The notes under the pieces: model-generated
Seen by the model: only the letters and a program-made list of their open reading frames with translations
Databases searched by the model: none
What the model was told of the DNA's origin: nothing
Translations under genes and position numbers: made by a program
Source of the DNA: Polluticaenibacter yanchengensis
GTDB taxonomy: Bacteria; Bacteroidota; Bacteroidia; Chitinophagales; Chitinophagaceae
Assembly (NCBI GenBank): GCA_027854065.1
Contig: JAQGEF010000007.1
Coordinates: 1 to 64,000 of the forward strand
Direction of reading: 5' to 3'
DNA: 64,000 nucleotides
Shown here: positions 10,301 to 18,271 of the stretch, piece by piece
Layout: each line of letters begins with the position of its first letter
Position numbering within the stretch: position 1 is the stretch's first letter

Positions 10301-10522
10301 GCTTTTATTGCAGGTATGATTCCTTTGGTAATTGCTCATGGACCGGGCGCTATCGGTAACAGAACGATTGGTGCGGCTTCCGCTGGTGGTATGTTATTAG
10401 GTACCATATTCGGTGTGATTATTGTGCCGGGCCTGTATTTCATATTCGGCTCTATTGCCGCCAAACGTAAACTGATTAAGCATGAAGATGAAATGCCTTT
10501 ATCTGAAAAAATTGAAAACTAA
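7358..10522 (+). CDS. RND multidrug efflux pump, HAE1 family inner-membrane subunit
   Basis: The 1054 residues match full-length AcrB/MexB-type proton-driven exporters of drugs and other amphiphiles. It starts MFQKFIKRPVLAIVLSVVIVF (TM1), followed by the first porter domain, then TM2-6 including the Asp pair in VVDDAIVVVE (TM4 proton relay), GFIPNEDQG at the start of the second porter half, and TM8-12 with the conserved MLVGLLGKNAVLIVEFA segment. The stop overlaps the start of the outer-membrane factor by one base, so translation is probably coupled. No TetR or two-component regulator is adjacent. Confidence 0.97.
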   Translation: MFQKFIKRPVLAIVLSVVIVFMGLLAIKTLPISQFPDIAPPVVVVNIAYPGASANILTDAVLIPMEKAINGAPGMKYITSDATSAGEATIMVYFDLGTDPSQAMVNVKTRIEQVTNRLPELVQREGLVVSYTSPNMLMYVNLFSTDKNADQKFLYNYANVNIIPEIARLNGVGSAKILGSRIYAMRVWLNPDKMRAYNISTDEVMEAMAQQSIIGTPGRIGQSTGKRSESLEYVLTYKGRYNKTEEYEKIIVRATPEGEFVHLKDIATVELGSEFYDIYSNLDGLPSASITLKQNYGSNASEVIKEVKAKLEEIKKSSFPPGMDYKITYDVSNFLDASIDKVIHTLFEAFVLVAIVVFLFLGDWRSTLIPIIAVPVSLIGAFMFMQVFGLTINMITLFALVLAIGVVVDDAIVVVEAVHAKMAEKHLSPYKAVQEVIKEISGAVIAITLLMTAVFVPVAFMSGPVGVFFRQFSITMACSIVISGFVALTLTPVLCAMILKPHVGKKHKPKGLLEKFLDRFNKSFGRFNVRYALFLKRIVNRKLITFALLAAFGFGIFGVSKTLPSGFIPNEDQGMIYAIVQTPPGSTLERTNDMARQLQKVAETVDGVASVTALAGYEILTEGRGSNAGTCLIELKNWNERHHTVNEIIEELEEKTKDLSGATIEFFGPPAVPGYGAAGGFSLRLLDKTNSDNYKELEKVNEEFMAALEKRKELKGLFSFFSANYPQFELEINNEAAMQKGVNIENAMNNLSILVGSTYELGFIRFGTFFKVYVQASPEHRALPEDILKLYVKNNRDEMVPYSAFMTLRKTHGLNEITRYNMYPSSAIKGEPAPGYSTGEAIAAIQEVAKQTLPRGFDIGWEGLTKDEAARGNESLYIFLVVLGFVYLVLAAQYESFIIPLSVICSLPAGIFGTFFLLKLLGLSNDIYAQVGLVMLVGLLGKNAVLIVEFAMQKRVEGMSVYRAAVEGARVRFRPILMTSFAFIAGMIPLVIAHGPGAIGNRTIGAASAGGMLLGTIFGVIIVPGLYFIFGSIAAKRKLIKHEDEMPLSEKIEN

Positions 10523-11958
10523 TGATGAAGAATAATAAAATAATAATAGCCGCTTTCTCAGGCTTATTGCTTCTTTCGGCATGTAATATTCCTGTACTGG
10601 TACAAAAAACACCTGACTTATCTCCTTTGCCTAAACAATTTAACGGCATTAGTGATTCCACCAATTCCGGTACTTTAAAATGGCAACAATACTTTAATGA
10701 CCCGGCATTGGAAAACCTGATTAATGTAGCGTTGAGCAATAACCAGGAGCTGAATATTGTGCTGCGCGAAATTGAGATTGCGAATAATGAAGCTTATGCC
10801 CGAAAAGGGGAATACAAGCCGTTTGTGACCGGTGGTGTTGGCCTTGGGGCTGAGAAAAGAAGTAAGAATACGCCATTGGGTGCATTGGAAGAGCATATTG
10901 ATATTAAAGAGGGTAAAAAGAACCCGGAGCCTTTGCCTGATGCTTTGCTGGGGTTGAATGCGACATGGGAAGTCGATATCTGGAAAAAGCTGAGGAATGC
11001 TCAGAAGTCTGCGCAGATAAAATACTTATCTACTATTGAGGGTAAGAATTTTATGGTAACAAACCTGATTGCTGAAATTGCTAATTCTTATTACGAGCTG
11101 GTTTCTTTAGATGAACAACTGGCGATTGTTAATAAAAATATCGGCATCCTAAATAACGCTTTTGATGTTATTAAAGTTCAGAAAGAAGCGACCAGAGTAA
11201 CTGAACTGGCAGTAAGAAAGTTTGAAGCGGAGGTTCTGAAAGCTAAAAGTCTCCAATTCGAATTGAAACAGCAGATCGTTGAGACTGAAAATAAAATCAA
11301 CTTTTTGGCTGGCCGTTATCCTCAACATATAGAGCGTTCGAATAAGGCTTATAATGAAAGTCTGCCTGAGTTTTTGAAGCCTGGTTTGCCTTCTCAATTA
11401 TTGGCTAACAGGCCAGACATCAAGCAGGCGGAACTGGACCTGGAAGCTAATAAACTGGATGTGCTGGTGGCTAAGGCGCAATTTTATCCTTCATTAGGCA
11501 TTAATGCTAAGCTTGGTTTACAGGCATTTAATCCTGCTTACCTGGTAAAAATTCCGGCTTCCCTGTTGTATGGTTTGTCGGGAGACCTGATCGCACCTTT
11601 AATTAATAAAAATGCGATTAAAGCGAATTACCTGAATGCAAACAACCGGCAAATTCAGGCTGTTTATAATTATGAGCGTTCTATCCTGAACGGATATATT
11701 GAGGTGGCTAATCAATTATCAAGAACTGAGAACCTGGCGAAAAGTTATGAATTGAAAGCCTCCCAGGTTAAGACATTGAATGCTTCCTACGACCTGAGTA
11801 ATGAATTATTCAGGAATGCGCGTGCGGACTATATGGAAGTATTGATGACTCAGCGCGATGCATTGGATGCGCAGTTTGAGCTGGTTGAAACAAGAAAGAA
11901 GCAATTAAATGCGATGGTAGATTTGTTTCATGCGTTGGGAGGTGGAAATAGCAAGTAA
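10522..11958 (+). CDS. Efflux outer-membrane factor, NodT/TolC-type lipoprotein
   Basis: The 478-residue protein is an OprM/NodT-like channel with lipobox LSAC (Cys21). It has the internal duplication of the family: two long helical repeats, the first with ATWEVDIWKKLRNAQKSAQ, the second with LLANRPDIKQAELDLEANKLDVLVAKAQFYPS. It completes the tripartite pump with the two preceding genes. It is followed by two hairpins that would end the operon. Confidence 0.95.
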   Translation: MMKNNKIIIAAFSGLLLLSACNIPVLVQKTPDLSPLPKQFNGISDSTNSGTLKWQQYFNDPALENLINVALSNNQELNIVLREIEIANNEAYARKGEYKPFVTGGVGLGAEKRSKNTPLGALEEHIDIKEGKKNPEPLPDALLGLNATWEVDIWKKLRNAQKSAQIKYLSTIEGKNFMVTNLIAEIANSYYELVSLDEQLAIVNKNIGILNNAFDVIKVQKEATRVTELAVRKFEAEVLKAKSLQFELKQQIVETENKINFLAGRYPQHIERSNKAYNESLPEFLKPGLPSQLLANRPDIKQAELDLEANKLDVLVAKAQFYPSLGINAKLGLQAFNPAYLVKIPASLLYGLSGDLIAPLINKNAIKANYLNANNRQIQAVYNYERSILNGYIEVANQLSRTENLAKSYELKASQVKTLNASYDLSNELFRNARADYMEVLMTQRDALDAQFELVETRKKQLNAMVDLFHALGGGNSK

Positions 11959-12050
11959 AAGTGTTGCGCGATAGGGTATCAGGTTAACACATTCCTTTTA
12001 ACCGCTCTGCATTTCGTTTATTAAATCTCTTTTAAAAGTCAGTTAGTTAG

Positions 12051-12107
12051 AATTTCAAATACGGGGTGGATGTCTATCCGCCCCACTTTAATAAAGTATT
12101 TGAAATC
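12051..12107 (+). terminator. Nested hairpin after the RND operon
   Basis: The outer arms AATTTCAAATAC (12051-12062) and GTATTTGAAATC (12096-12107) enclose an inner stem GGGGTGGAT (12063-12071) / ATCCGCCCC (12076-12084). Confidence 0.6.
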
Positions 12108-12146
12108 ATTAAATATATTTTAGTTTCTGTTTTTAATCTGTGGAAT

Positions 12147-12180
12147 AAGGGTAGTCAGTTTTGACTGCCCTTTATTCTTT
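12147..12180 (+). terminator. Rho-independent terminator after the RND operon
   Basis: AAGGGTAGTCA (12147-12157), loop GTTT, TGACTGCCCTT (12162-12172), then a T-rich tail. Confidence 0.85.
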
Positions 12181-12379
12181 TATTGAGGTTAAAGAAAGTC
12201 TTCAAGATTTCACGGAATGAATATTGATGTTGATTTTTGATTGTTTTTATTACAAATGATTATTAATAAAGACTAACAGCTAACCTAATGGCTGAGCTCC
12301 AGAAATATTAATGATTCATGAATAACACAAAACAGACTATACCCTGACATGTTGCCGCGCTGTGGTAAGGTTACTATTA

Positions 12380-12420
12380 ATATTTGTAGTGAACTACAAA
12401 TATATTGCTGCTCTGCAGCA
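12380..12420. repeat. Two adjacent hairpins in the 11959-12694 spacer
   Basis: ATATTTGTAGT/ACTACAAATAT (12380-12403) is followed by TGCTGC/GCAGCA (12406-12420). Apart from these and the two terminators, I see nothing gene-like between 11959 and 12694. Confidence 0.5.
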
Positions 12421-12694
12421 TAAACTGCATCGGTGCATACTATTAAATTAAGGTTGTATGGATGGGGTTGGGTTTACATTCGGCAATTAAAGAAGAAATT
12501 CAATTTTATGTGTCATATAAGTTTTTGGTGAAATAGAGTTTTGAAGCCAGCATTATTCATCAAAAAAGCTATCTAGTATGATTGCTTTACCAAATAGCTT
12601 TTGTTATTGTGTACTTAATCGGCATCCTGCATTTACCGGTTATTTTATCGAGTTAAGTGATGATGACATCTTTAACAACAGGTTTTATACTTCT

Positions 12695-12856
12695 TTACTT
12701 GTTTAACATCCTTCCAACTAATGAAATAACAAACAGAACAAAGAATACAAAAAACAATATTTGCGCTATTTGTGCGGCGCCGGCAGATATTCCTGTAAAA
12801 CCAAAAACAGCAGCAATAATTGCAATAATTAAAAAGATTGCTGTATAACGTATCAT
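12695..12856 (-). CDS. DUF1328 small membrane protein (YtjA-like)
   Basis: The minus strand encodes 53 residues, [20 protein letters not shown] then [19 protein letters not shown] and [14 protein letters not shown]. This is the signature of DUF1328 (YtjA) proteins: two short hydrophobic helices separated by a GxSxGAA turn. The family is common in Proteobacteria and Bacteroidota, where members are small inner-membrane proteins of unknown role, often stress-induced. The opposite strand also has an open frame here, but its product is featureless. The gene stands alone. Confidence 0.85.
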   Translation of the reverse strand: MIRYTAIFLIIAIIAAVFGFTGISAGAAQIAQILFFVFFVLFVISLVGRMLNK

Positions 12857-12999
12857 AAATATAGGTTTTAATGGTTAGTAATAAATCATTCTAACCATTA
12901 AAAAACAAATATCATGCTAATTAATTAAGCAGTTTACCAGTTGATTAATGGCTTGTATTGATGGTTTTTTAAAAGGGTTATTGTCCATACCCGGAATCA

Positions 13000-13713
13000 T
13001 TATAAAGCAGCTTTGGCTAGCTTATCTAAAAAGGTATATAAGTTCTGGTTCATCTCTGAATAGTCGTATTTAATGATATCAACAGGTGCCTGAATGAAAT
13101 TGTATTGCAGGCTTTTTTCTTCTAAGCCAATTTCATGATCTATTAATAGTGTTACCAATTCTGTAGTTAGTTCCATATGGCATTGAAAACCATAAACATT
13201 ATCCTGGTATTTGATAATTTGCCTGGGGCATCCAATACTACTCGCTAATATTTTGCTGCCAGATGTTAACCCCGGCATATCATTATGCCAATGGCCTACG
13301 GTGACCGTTTGTGGAAAATGATTGATATAATTATCAGATACGCCATCCTGCGTTAATGTTATCGGGAAATTACCGATCTCTTTTTCCGGGCTTTGCTGAT
13401 AAGCTGCTCCTAACGACTGGCCGATCAGTTGTGCTCCTAAACATACTCCGATGACGGTTTTACCGGCTTCAATGCATTTTCTTATTACTGCCATTTCTGC
13501 CTCAGCATTGAAATATGTACATTCATCCATCGTTGTATCTGGGCTTTGCGGGCCGCCCATTATGATGAGCATGTCAATATCATCAATATTAAAAGGTAAT
13601 CTATCATTAGCAAAAACCTTTGAAAACCGGACCTGGTGGCCATTATTTTCTGCCCAAACCAAATAAGCGCCGGGAGCTTCGTAGATTTCATGTTGAATAA
13701 AATGAATTTTCAT
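13000..13713 (-). CDS. Class I glutamine amidotransferase-like protein
   Basis: The 237-residue protein is a stand-alone GATase1 domain of the GMP-synthase-like / GuaA_like group. The catalytic triad is visible: Cys91 in GVCLGAQ, and His179 and Glu181 in QCHMEL. IIMGGPQSPD is the oxyanion strand. Such enzymes hydrolyse glutamine or act on gamma-glutamyl compounds; the substrate is not evident. It is the third gene of a minus-strand operon (GNAT, YggS, this), 10 nt after yggS, divergent from a MocR-type regulator, which suggests amino-acid or polyamine metabolism. Confidence 0.85.
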   Translation of the reverse strand: MKIHFIQHEIYEAPGAYLVWAENNGHQVRFSKVFANDRLPFNIDDIDMLIIMGGPQSPDTTMDECTYFNAEAEMAVIRKCIEAGKTVIGVCLGAQLIGQSLGAAYQQSPEKEIGNFPITLTQDGVSDNYINHFPQTVTVGHWHNDMPGLTSGSKILASSIGCPRQIIKYQDNVYGFQCHMELTTELVTLLIDHEIGLEEKSLQYNFIQAPVDIIKYDYSEMNQNLYTFLDKLAKAAL

Positions 13714-13723
13714 TGTTCGTAAT

Positions 13724-14464
13724 TTATTTTACGGTTACTGCCTCATTCCAATAATAACTATCGGGACGATTCCTCTGGCCAAAAATAGCTGTACCGATTC
13801 TTATTATTGTACTGCCTTCTTCTATGGCGATTTCCATATCGCCGCTCATACCCATGGATAGTTCATCCATCTGTACCCCGGGAAGATGTAAGGCTATTAC
13901 CTGTTGTTGTAAAGCTTTAAGTATTTTAAAGCATTCTCTTACTTTGTCTGTTTGATTACTTAGCAGACCGATGGTCATTAATCCTTTTATTTTTAAAGTG
14001 CTTAACTGTGAAACCTTTGTAACCAGTTCGATTGCATCGTCGGGATGAATGCCAAATTTACTGCTTTCATTTGATGTGTTTACCTGGATGAGTACTTCTA
14101 TTGTTTTATTATCTGCTAAAAGCTTTTGATGTAATTTTTCTGCCAGTTCAATACGATCGAGGGATTGGATACAGGTGACACCATATTTCAAAACATCCTT
14201 GATTTTATTGCTTTGCAAATGACCGATGAAATGATTGGTGTGAGGAATTTCTTTTAAGGCTTCGTATTTTTCTTTCAACTCCTGCACCTTATTTTCCGCT
14301 ATAAGTACTTGCCCTGCCTGTAACGCTATTCTTATCTTATCTGCCGGTACTGTTTTGGTTGCCAGCAACAATTTTACTTCTTCGGGATTCCTGTTAGCCT
14401 TCAAACAGCTTTCTTCTATCCGGCTAAGAATTTTATAGAGATTGTATAAAATATCATGGGTCAT
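13724..14464 (-). CDS. yggS: YggS/PROSC family PLP-binding homeostasis protein
   Basis: The 246-residue single-domain alanine-racemase-fold protein binds pyridoxal phosphate and helps keep the cofactor and amino-acid pools balanced. Visible family marks are VKLLLATKTVPADKI (PLP lysine), HFIGHLQSNKIKDVL, VLIQVNTSNESSKFG, KGLMTIG and ELSMGMSGDMEIAIEEGSTIIRIGTAIFG. It lies in an operon with a GNAT enzyme and an amidotransferase, next to a PLP-dependent regulator, a PLP-themed context. Confidence 0.95.
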   Translation of the reverse strand: MTHDILYNLYKILSRIEESCLKANRNPEEVKLLLATKTVPADKIRIALQAGQVLIAENKVQELKEKYEALKEIPHTNHFIGHLQSNKIKDVLKYGVTCIQSLDRIELAEKLHQKLLADNKTIEVLIQVNTSNESSKFGIHPDDAIELVTKVSQLSTLKIKGLMTIGLLSNQTDKVRECFKILKALQQQVIALHLPGVQMDELSMGMSGDMEIAIEEGSTIIRIGTAIFGQRNRPDSYYWNEAVTVK

Positions 14465-14539
14465 AAATCAATACTTTGTTATAATGTATAAATGGCGGAT
14501 TTTTCATCCGCCGATTAAGCTGTTATTGTTTATCTATAA

Positions 14540-14986
14540 CTACTTCCACCAATGATAATAATTGTGTAATCCATCATATTGAAATCCACAACGCGGGTAT
14601 AAAGTATTGCCGATATCATTTGTTTTTTCAGTTTCAAGTATTAGTCCGCATGCTCCTGTTTCTTCACACCATTGTTTACTGCGGTCAATCAATGCTACAG
14701 ATAAACCTTTTCCCCTGTACGTCGGATGAACGAACAAATCGCTTAACAGCCATTGTTTCTGTAATTTCGTGTAATGAAAGAGCTTATATAATTGTACAAA
14801 CCCTACAGCTTTTCCTTCAACCAACACTAAAAAGATATCAGATTCATTATTCAGCAATCGCTCCTTTAAAAATGCTTTTCCTTTTTCAACATCTGATTCC
14901 TGGCGATAAAATACTCTGTAGAGATTGAACAGTTCCGAGGTTTCATCGAGGTCTTCGAGGCTGGCTTTCTTAATTTGATAATTCAT
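14540..14986 (-). CDS. GNAT family N-acetyltransferase
   Basis: The 148-residue GNAT domain has the acetyl-CoA loop LFVHPTYRGKGLSVALIDRSKQW (motif A, RGKG) and the C-terminal ETEKTNDIGNTLYPRCGFQYDG segment. It is the first gene of the minus-strand operon with yggS and the amidotransferase. A -7 element (TAGTTTTG on the minus strand, 15011-15018) lies just upstream, beside the MocR-type operator. The substrate is unknown; an amino acid or amine is plausible from context. Confidence 0.9.
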   Translation of the reverse strand: MNYQIKKASLEDLDETSELFNLYRVFYRQESDVEKGKAFLKERLLNNESDIFLVLVEGKAVGFVQLYKLFHYTKLQKQWLLSDLFVHPTYRGKGLSVALIDRSKQWCEETGACGLILETEKTNDIGNTLYPRCGFQYDGLHNYYHWWK

Positions 14987-15010
14987 TTTTCAATTATTTT
15001 ATTTCTGAGA

Positions 15011-15070
15011 CAAAACTATCTGTAATCTGGACTAGTTTTGTAGTCCAGATTTAAGTTATAAAGTAGTCCA
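15011..15070. promoter_or_regulatory. Divergent promoters with inverted-repeat operator for the MocR-type regulator
   Basis: A perfect inverted repeat AATCTGGACTA (15024-15034) / TAGTCCAGATT (15041-15051) overlaps the plus-strand -7 element TAGTTTTG (15033-15040). A third half site TAGTCCA lies at 15064-15070, next to the regulator's ATG. The minus-strand -7 element is CAAAACTA (15011-15018). This layout fits autoregulation and control of the GNAT-yggS operon by the regulator. Confidence 0.7.
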
Positions 15071-15072
15071 CT

Positions 15073-16521
15073 ATGTTTCCTTTCGAAAATGTGATCCTGA
15101 TTGATAAAAACAGTAAAGTGCCGGTTTACCGCCAGATAGCTTATGCGTTTATGGAGGCCATAAGAAATGGTACTTTAAAAGCGGGAACTGTTCTCCCGGG
15201 CACAAGAGAACTGGCTAAACTTTTAACTGTGCACCGCAAAACGGTGATTGCTGCATATGAAGAATTGAACGCGCAGGATTGGATAGTTATTATTCCCCGT
15301 AAACACGTAACCGTTTCTGAACAGATTCCTTTATTAAAGCCTAAGAAATGGAACGGGATAAATGCTTCTGATTCTTATAAACAAAACTTTGATCTTTTTT
15401 TAAGTACTCAGAAAAAGGATGCCAATGATAACAACCTGACCGGTGCTGCAGAAATCTTTATTGACGATGGATATCCGGATATCAGGTTATCGCCTATTGA
15501 TGAGCTTCTTAAAATTTATCGTTCTTATACGTTAAGAAAATATGCGGTAAAAAATACAGTAGCGGATATTTCTCAGGGGACTTTAAGGTTAAGGGAGGTG
15601 CTAGTGAAATACCTGTCGGAAACAAGAGGGCTGAATATTTCTGCAAATAACCTGTTGATTACACACGGTGCTCAAATGAGTATTTACCTGGCGTCAAAAC
15701 TGATTTTTAGCCCGGGTTCGAACGTTATTGTGGGCATCCCCAATTATAATATAGCGAATAACACTTTTAATGCAACAGGGGCCAACGTTATTGAAGTAAG
15801 GGTGGATGCCTGCGGGCTGGATATTGATGCTGTTGAAAATATTTGCAAGAGCAAAAAGATATCGGCCATCTATATTATTCCTCATCACCACTACCCTACG
15901 ACCGTTACCTTAAGCGTAGAGCGAAGAATGAGACTGCTGGAACTTTCTAACCGCTACTCTTTCGCGATAATTGAAGATGATTATGATTATGACTATCACT
16001 ATGCTTCATCTCCTTATTTACCATTGTCCAGTGGTACCCATAATGGGAATGTGATCTACATTGGTTCTTTTTCTAAAATACTGGGCCCTTCTATGAGGAT
16101 TGGTTTTATGGTAGCGCCGGAGAATTTTATTCATGAAGCTGTAGCGTTGAGAAAAGTGATTGATGTGGGTGGTGATGGTTATATGCAGAACGCATTGGCG
16201 GAACTGATTAAAAACGGGGAATTGGGCAGACACCTGAAAAAAGCTAAAAAGCATTATCATCTACGCCTATATTATCTGCACGAACTATTGCAAGCAAAAT
16301 TAAGCGGTTATATTGCTTATGTTTTGCCAGAGGGCGGAATGGCTATCTGGATTACATTGCTGCCGGCATTTTCTGTAGATAAACTCAAAGGATTGCCTGA
16401 ACTGTATATAAAAGGTATTTATCCTGCCGAAAATGCTTTCCGTTTTGGTTTTGCTTCAATGAATGAAAGGGAGCTGGAAAAAGCGGTGGATTTTTTAGAA
16501 AAAAAGTTGAGGCACTGCTGA
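15073..16521 (+). CDS. MocR/PdxR-type regulator (GntR HTH fused to PLP aminotransferase fold)
   Basis: The 482-residue protein has an N-terminal GntR winged helix (about 10-80, VYRQIAYAFMEAI, LPGTRELAKLLTVHRKTVIAAYEEL) and a fold-type I aminotransferase domain (about 125-480). PLP-site residues are visible in IPHHHYPTT, IIEDDYDYDYHY and the Schiff-base lysine of GSFSKILGPSMRIG. Members sense PLP or amino acids and control PLP synthesis or amino-acid genes. It is divergent from the GNAT-yggS-amidotransferase operon and shares an operator region with it. Confidence 0.93.
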   Translation: MFPFENVILIDKNSKVPVYRQIAYAFMEAIRNGTLKAGTVLPGTRELAKLLTVHRKTVIAAYEELNAQDWIVIIPRKHVTVSEQIPLLKPKKWNGINASDSYKQNFDLFLSTQKKDANDNNLTGAAEIFIDDGYPDIRLSPIDELLKIYRSYTLRKYAVKNTVADISQGTLRLREVLVKYLSETRGLNISANNLLITHGAQMSIYLASKLIFSPGSNVIVGIPNYNIANNTFNATGANVIEVRVDACGLDIDAVENICKSKKISAIYIIPHHHYPTTVTLSVERRMRLLELSNRYSFAIIEDDYDYDYHYASSPYLPLSSGTHNGNVIYIGSFSKILGPSMRIGFMVAPENFIHEAVALRKVIDVGGDGYMQNALAELIKNGELGRHLKKAKKHYHLRLYYLHELLQAKLSGYIAYVLPEGGMAIWITLLPAFSVDKLKGLPELYIKGIYPAENAFRFGFASMNERELEKAVDFLEKKLRHC

Positions 16522-16593
16522 TGCCATTATTTCAACCTGTCTATCTTCATGCGACTTGCAGAAGGGGATTTTGATGCTTAATAGTATTGCGGA

Positions 16594-16750
16594 TGCAGAA
16601 GGGCTGCGGGATGTGTGGGCGGCGAGGAACGAAGCCGGTGCGGCACAAAAGTGCCTGTAAGAATTCTGTTGACACCAGCACGGAGCGCAGCGAACCCCTA
16701 AGCAGCCCGAACTAATGCTCAGAAATGGTACTGATGATAAGAGCCCCAAA
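16594..16750 (+). repeat. GC-rich dispersed intergenic repeat, copy 2
   Basis: This copy runs from GGGCTGCGGG (16601) to GAGCCCCAAA (16741-16750). The core GTGGGCGGCGAGGAACGAAG and the block CCAGCACGGAGCGCAGCGAA are nearly identical to copy 3 at 20.6 kb on the other strand. The central loop differs and carries its own GCAC/GTGC hairpin. It lies between the MocR gene and kdgK, forming the left border of the KDG cassette. Open frames within it are artefacts. Confidence 0.85.
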
Positions 16751-16808
16751 AGATGAATTTGTAAAAGCAACCGATTCAAATGTCCTGTTTGCGGCACTTT
16801 CTAAAACT

Positions 16809-16844
16809 GAAGAGCGCCGGCAAAATAATTTACCGGCGCTCTTC
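16809..16844. terminator. Terminator downstream of kdgK
   Basis: GAAGAGCGCCGG (16809-16820) pairs with CCGGCGCTCTTC (16833-16844), directly after the kdgK stop on the minus strand. Confidence 0.8.
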
Positions 16845-16864
16845 TATAATAAATATGAATTGGA

Positions 16865-17890
16865 TTAGCGTTGTACGCGACCACTGGCATCACCTGCAAC
16901 CAAAGCTTCTACTTCTGCTAAAGTAGCGTGGTTAAGGTCACCAGGAATGGTGTGTTTTAATGCAGAAGCAGCAACACCAAACTCAGCAGCGTCTGCCATG
17001 CTTTTACCGGTAACTAAACCATAGATCAAGCCACTTGCGAAGCTATCGCCGGAACCTACACGGTCAACAATGCGCACATCATATTTGCGGGTATGGTAGA
17101 ACTCTTCACCATCGCTTACCAATGCACTCCAGCCATTATCGCTGGCGCTATAGCTTTCGCGTAAAGAAGAAGCGATGAATTTGAAACCGAATTTCGCTTT
17201 CATCTGGCGGATGATATCCTTATAACCATCCAGGTGCAATTCACCTTTAGTAATATCTGTATTTGCAGGTTTGAAGCCTAAAGTTGTTTCAGCATCTTCT
17301 TCGTTGCCGATACAAACATCTACATACTGGCAAAGTTCAGTCATTACTTTCTGAGCTTTTTCTTTACTCCATAATTTCTTACGGTAGTTAAGATCTATAG
17401 AAGTGGTAATACCTCTTTCTCTTGCTGCTTTTAAAGCAGCTAATGTTAATTCAGCAGCTTTATCGCTTAATGCAGGTGTAATACCTGTAGTATGGAACCA
17501 GTCAGCACCGTCAAAAATTTTGTCCCAATCAAAATCGCTGCCACTAACATCAGCGATAGAAGCACCGGCACGGTCGTACACTACCTGTGAAGCACGCATA
17601 CTGGCGCCTGTTTCCAAGAAATAGATACCTAAACGGTCGCCGCCACGTGCCACGAATTGAGTATCTACACCATAACGACGTAAATGGTTGATAGCAGATT
17701 GACCAATGGGATTATTAGGAACTTTACTTACGAAAACACCGTTTAATCCATAATTGCTAACTGCTACAGCAACGTTAGCTTCACCACCACCATAAGTAAC
17801 ATCAAATGTATCGGCTTGAACAAAACGTTTAAAATCCGGAGTAGAAAGGCGAAGCATGATTTCACCTAACGTAACAACTTTTTTTGACAT
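16865..17890 (-). CDS. kdgK: PfkB-family sugar kinase, probable 2-keto-3-deoxygluconate kinase
   Basis: The protein phosphorylates KDG to KDPG, feeding the aldolase encoded next door. The ATG at 17890 (MSKKVVTLGEIMLRLS) gives 341 residues; an in-frame ATG 54 nt upstream adds an atypical polar leader. The ribokinase-like fold shows FDVTYGGGEANVAVAVSNYG near the N-terminus and the PfkB signature DRVGSGDSFASGLIYGL with the catalytic Asp. It is divergent from eda and the hexuronate transporter; together they form the lower uronate or pectin pathway. Exact sugar specificity is inferred from context. Confidence 0.88.
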   Translation of the reverse strand: MSKKVVTLGEIMLRLSTPDFKRFVQADTFDVTYGGGEANVAVAVSNYGLNGVFVSKVPNNPIGQSAINHLRRYGVDTQFVARGGDRLGIYFLETGASMRASQVVYDRAGASIADVSGSDFDWDKIFDGADWFHTTGITPALSDKAAELTLAALKAARERGITTSIDLNYRKKLWSKEKAQKVMTELCQYVDVCIGNEEDAETTLGFKPANTDITKGELHLDGYKDIIRQMKAKFGFKFIASSLRESYSASDNGWSALVSDGEEFYHTRKYDVRIVDRVGSGDSFASGLIYGLVTGKSMADAAEFGVAASALKHTIPGDLNHATLAEVEALVAGDASGRVQR

Positions 17891-17995
17891 GGCTTGTCTT
17901 TGTTTATTTGTTTGTATTAAATTTTTATATTCTAAAGGTTCCACTTATTTGGATGCGCAAATTATAACAAGAATCTGGAATTCCAATAAGGTTCG

Positions 17996-18052
17996 CAAAT
18001 CTAAGTAAGTAATTAATGTAAAAAACATAAAAAAAACGCAAACGTGTTCGCA
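17996..18052. promoter_or_regulatory. Intergenic control region of the kdgK / eda divergon
   Basis: On the minus strand TAGATTTG (17996-18003) fits a -7 element for kdgK. A GCAAACGTGTTCGC sequence (18038-18051) resembles the imperfect palindromes bound by LacI-family sugar regulators. No regulator gene is adjacent, so assigning it is inference. Confidence 0.4.
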
Positions 18053-18271
18053 AAATTTCAAAATCAATATGGCAGTGTATGAAAATATAGACTTATCTTG
18101 CCAAGCATTCTTTTTATTAAAATAATTTTACTAAATAGCAGTAAGATTTGATATTTGCCAAATAATTAGATTGCTTACCTTGCAAGCTTTATGAATATAT
18201 GCCATATTTTATAAAAAAATTGCAAAACAATATAATCGAAAAAGACTATCGTTATTACTAATTAAATAATC

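Noticed and set aside
12657..12848. Plus-strand frame of 63 codons
   Set aside because: The opposite strand encodes a clear DUF1328 protein; the plus-strand product is featureless.
14494..14512. GGCGGAT/ATCCGCC hairpin between GNAT and yggS genes
   Set aside because: It lacks a T run on the minus strand, and the genes look like one operon; it may tune expression but is not a supported terminator.
16495..16797. Minus-strand frame, with similar frames at 20542-20784 and 37013-37255
   Set aside because: All lie in the GC-rich repeats. Their shared CxGVRCAPCW-like sequence is an effect of the DNA repeat, not a protein family.
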